A stretch of DNA of 64,000 bases. Source: CAZMYM01 sp964620325 (GTDB taxonomy: Bacteria; Bipolaricaulota; Bipolaricaulia; UBA7950; UBA9294). The notes beneath the pieces were generated by a model. The model worked only from the letters and a program-made list of their open reading frames with translations. It was not told the DNA's origin and made no database searches. Each line of letters opens with the position of its first letter. Position 1 is the stretch's first letter. The stretch lies in contig CAZUIM010000014.1 of assembly GCA_964620325.1 (NCBI GenBank), forward strand, positions 1-64,000, read 5' to 3'. The position numbers and the translations under genes are program-made. This document shows, in pieces, positions 61,606 to 64,000 of this stretch.

Positions 61606-63735
61606 ATGACGCAACGACGGCACGTTTCCTCAGCGATCATCGCCCTTTTCGGCCTGCTTTTCGCCGCGCTCCCCGCCCCGGCCGACGGGGTCATCCTTCC
61701 GGACGAACCCGACGAGGGGTGGCTGTCGATCGTCCACCACGACGTGACCGTCAAGATCCGCGACGGCGTGGTGACGACAAGCGTCGACCAGCTGTTCCGA
61801 AACGAGACCGGACGTACCGTCGAGGGGCGGTACGTCTTTCCGCTTCCCCCGGGTGCCGTCGTCTCGAGCTTCACGATGTGGGTCGACGGAGAGGCCCTCG
61901 AGGCCGAGATTCTCGGCGCCACCGAGGCACGAGCGATCTACGAGGACTTCGTCCGCCGAGCGATCGACCCGGCCCTCCTGGAGTACGTCGGCCGCGACAC
62001 ACTCTCCGCACGGATCTTCCCGATCCCCGAGGCAGACGAGCGCCGAATCGAAATCACCTACACGGAACTCCTTTCGGCCGAGAACGGTCTCTATCGATAC
62101 CGCTACCCGCTCGACACGGAGCGGTTCTCCGCCCGCCCGCTCGACCGCGTCCGCATCTCGGTCGACGTCGAGACGACCGAGATCCTGACCTCCGTCTATT
62201 CCCCGACCCACCGCGTCGCGTTCGAGCGATCGGGACCGTTCCGCGCGATCGGCATTCACGAGGATCACGAGCTCCTCCCAACGCAGGACTTTGTCCTGTA
62301 CGTCGGGATCACGACCGAAGCCCTCGGCATGTCGCTCCTGACCTACCGGGCGCCGGACGAGGACGGGTTCTTCCTGCTCATCGCCACCCCGCCGCAGCTC
62401 GACGGGGCGAGCGAGCCGCTCCCCAAGGACCTCGTCTTCGTTCTCGATCGTTCCGGAAGCATGAGCGGCGAGAAGATCGAGCAGGCGAAGGAGGCCCTGC
62501 GATTCATCCTCGACAACCTTCATCCGAACGATCGGTTCGCCGTGGTCGCTTTCTCCGACTACGTCGACGCATACGAAACGGAACTCGAATCTGTCTCGTC
62601 CGAGGCGATCGCCCGCGCCACCGCATGGACCTCGAACCTCAGCGCAAGCGGCGGGACGGACATCGACGCCGCCCTTTCGAGCGCTCTCCCTCTGTTCGAA
62701 CTGAACGATCGCCCGAGGTTTCTGATCTTCCTGACCGACGGCGAGGCGACGGCCGGGGAGACCGACCCGACCGTCATCGCCGAGAACGCCCTCGCGCGAA
62801 ACCACGCCGCGGCACGTGTCTTCGTCTTCGGCGTCGGAACGGACGTCAACACGGTCCTCCTCGATCAACTCGCCGCTGAAGGCCGAGGGACAACGACCTA
62901 TGTGCTCCCCAACGAGGACCTGGAGGTCTCGCTGTCGACCTTCTACCGGAAGATCGCATCGCCCGTTCTCGCCGATCTCGAGCTCGAGCTCGCCGGAGTC
63001 GACGCGTTCGATCTGTTCCCGCGGACTCTCCCCGACCTGTTCCGTGGTTCGCAACTCCTCGTTCTCGGCCGCTATCGTGACGCCGACGAAGCCCGCGTCA
63101 CCCTCTCCGGGCAAGCCGCCGGGATCGCGACTGCCTACACCGCGCTCCAGTCGTTCCCCGATGTTGAGCTCGAGGCATCGTTCCTTCCGCGCCTCTGGGC
63201 AGGTCGGAAGATCGCTTATCTGCTGAACCAGATCCGCCTTTACGGGGAGCGGGACGAACTCGTGGACGAGGTGATCGATCTATCGAAGACCTACGGGGTC
63301 ATCACTCCGTATACGTCGTTCCTCGTCGACGAAGGGGAGCTCGACACGGAGGAGGCGGCCGATGCCCTGAGGGCGGCCGCCACACCGTCGACCGGAGCGA
63401 ACGCCGTCGCCGGCGCCTCGGCGATCCAAACCTTGGCGCAATCGGAGACGGTCGCCGTCGAGCCGGACGCCGAGGGAGTCCGTGTCGTCGAAGATCGGAT
63501 CTACTATCTGCGCGACGGAGTCTGGACGGACAGCACCTACGCCGATGAGGAGACGATCGATGTGGCCCCGTACAGCGACGCCTACTTCGACCTGCTCGAG
63601 GTCGTCCCGTGGATCGGACCGCATCTCTCGGTCGGCGAGAAGGTCATCGTTCGCGTTGGCGAGAGGTTCCTCCGGACCCGTGCGGAGGGGGTGGAGACGC
63701 TCACTCCGGCGCTGATCGAAGCCCTGTCTGCGTAA
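61606..63735 (+). CDS. VIT- and VWA-domain secreted protein (inter-alpha-trypsin-inhibitor heavy-chain type)
   Basis: 709 residues. Signal peptide 1-27, VIT domain (about 30-165; LFRNETGRTVEGRYVFPLPPGA), then a VWA domain with the complete MIDAS start DRSGSMSG and later SGGTDIDAAL and LTDGEA (about 280-450). A C-terminal domain (WAGRKIAYLLNQIRL, TYGVITPYTSFLVDEGE) is typical of bacterial VIT-VWA proteins. Metal-dependent adhesion or envelope protein interaction is the usual role; no enzyme activity is expected. Confidence 0.93.
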   Translation: MTQRRHVSSAIIALFGLLFAALPAPADGVILPDEPDEGWLSIVHHDVTVKIRDGVVTTSVDQLFRNETGRTVEGRYVFPLPPGAVVSSFTMWVDGEALEAEILGATEARAIYEDFVRRAIDPALLEYVGRDTLSARIFPIPEADERRIEITYTELLSAENGLYRYRYPLDTERFSARPLDRVRISVDVETTEILTSVYSPTHRVAFERSGPFRAIGIHEDHELLPTQDFVLYVGITTEALGMSLLTYRAPDEDGFFLLIATPPQLDGASEPLPKDLVFVLDRSGSMSGEKIEQAKEALRFILDNLHPNDRFAVVAFSDYVDAYETELESVSSEAIARATAWTSNLSASGGTDIDAALSSALPLFELNDRPRFLIFLTDGEATAGETDPTVIAENALARNHAAARVFVFGVGTDVNTVLLDQLAAEGRGTTTYVLPNEDLEVSLSTFYRKIASPVLADLELELAGVDAFDLFPRTLPDLFRGSQLLVLGRYRDADEARVTLSGQAAGIATAYTALQSFPDVELEASFLPRLWAGRKIAYLLNQIRLYGERDELVDEVIDLSKTYGVITPYTSFLVDEGELDTEEAADALRAAATPSTGANAVAGASAIQTLAQSETVAVEPDAEGVRVVEDRIYYLRDGVWTDSTYADEETIDVAPYSDAYFDLLEVVPWIGPHLSVGEKVIVRVGERFLRTRAEGVETLTPALIEALSA

Positions 63736-63839
63736 CACCGGTTGACGGAGGTCGTACGAGGTCCGTCCGAGGGATTCGATCGGAGACTTCCCGTGACCGC
63801 CGGTGACGTGCTAGCATGCCGGTCTGGAGGTGATCGACC

Positions 63840-64000
63840 GTGAAGGAATTCTCCTTCCTCATCGGGAACTGCCCCGGAGCGCTGGTGGGAATCGCAAAGG
63901 CGCTCGGAGACGAACACGTCAACATCGACGGAATCGCCGGACTGACCGTCCTCGAAGAAGGCGTCATCAGTCTGATCGCCGACGACCCGGGGAAGACCCG
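63840..64000 (+). CDS. ACT-domain protein (5' part only)
   Basis: 53 codons seen, open to the right edge. GTG at 63840 behind CTGGAGGTG. KEFSFLIGNCPGALVGIAKALGDEHVNIDGIAG is a clear ACT domain. Could be a stand-alone ACT regulator; the full length is unknown. Confidence 0.8.
   Translation, partial: MKEFSFLIGNCPGALVGIAKALGDEHVNIDGIAGLTVLEEGVISLIADDPGKT

Overview
This is a GC-rich (by eye about 63-66% GC) bacterial chromosome segment with tightly packed genes, frequent ATGA/GTGA stop-start overlaps and several sigma-70-type promoters. No rRNA, tRNA, CRISPR array, insertion sequence or integrase was recognised. A complete 14-gene membrane-bound [NiFe] hydrogenase/Mrp cluster, pyruvate phosphate dikinase, a polyferredoxin membrane protein and many secreted PKD/Ig-type proteins point to an anaerobic, possibly thermophilic, H2-evolving bacterium. 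An uncultured lineage such as Bipolaricaulota (OP1) would fit, but that is inference and no marker here was aligned.

Layout. 1-8.6 kb: a giant secreted Ig/PKD/HYR/cadherin-like protein (runs off the left edge) with a recent internal duplication, two secreted proteins, an ECF sigma factor/zinc anti-sigma/coiled-coil operon, and a queuosine-salvage glycosylase. 8.5-16.4 kb: comEA, a half-size GDT1 transporter, surE, rsmD, a HAD hydrolase, a C39-like secreted peptidase, and the minus-strand operon gltX - double-CxxC thioredoxin-like membrane protein - NapH-like polyferredoxin - uppP. 16.7-27 kb: a 1938-residue alpha-2-macroglobulin with thioester motif, an ACT protein and a 1267-residue PKD protein. 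27.1-35.2 kb: mbhA-N, where an Mrp-type antiporter half is joined to an H2-evolving hydrogenase half. 35.2-38.2 kb: accessory DNA with a truncated methyltransferase, a secreted micro-protein, a putative ADP-ribosyltransferase and an amidase lipoprotein flanked by heptamer repeats. 38.2-47.9 kb: housekeeping genes tyrS, gyrA, spoVS, argS, ftsY and ppdK. 48-51.7 kb: a second accessory patch with a DUF4143 ATPase behind 23-bp-period repeats, a flavodoxin-like reductase and a SIR2-like protein. 51.8-56.4 kb: a pantothenate/CoA operon coaBC - DUF2520 gene - panB - panC - coaX. 56.4-60.4 kb: a LolCDE/MacB-like exporter with a lipoprotein-sorting-like protein. 60.4-64 kb: a PKD/transglutaminase-like lipoprotein, a VIT-VWA protein and the start of an ACT protein.

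How it works together. The hydrogenase would couple ferredoxin oxidation to H2 release and ion pumping. PPDK links pyruvate and PEP. The CoA operon supplies most steps from ketoisovalerate to 4'-phosphopantetheine. Several large extracytoplasmic proteins (Ig/PKD, A2M, VIT-VWA) and the Lol-like exporter imply an elaborate cell envelope. The observations that most deserve follow-up are the 23-bp repeat operator before the DUF4143 ATPase, the in-frame TGA near the end of the SIR2-like gene, the putative ADP-ribosyltransferase, the thiol/ferredoxin pair between gltX and uppP, and atypical active-site residues in TyrRS, the amidase and GyrA.
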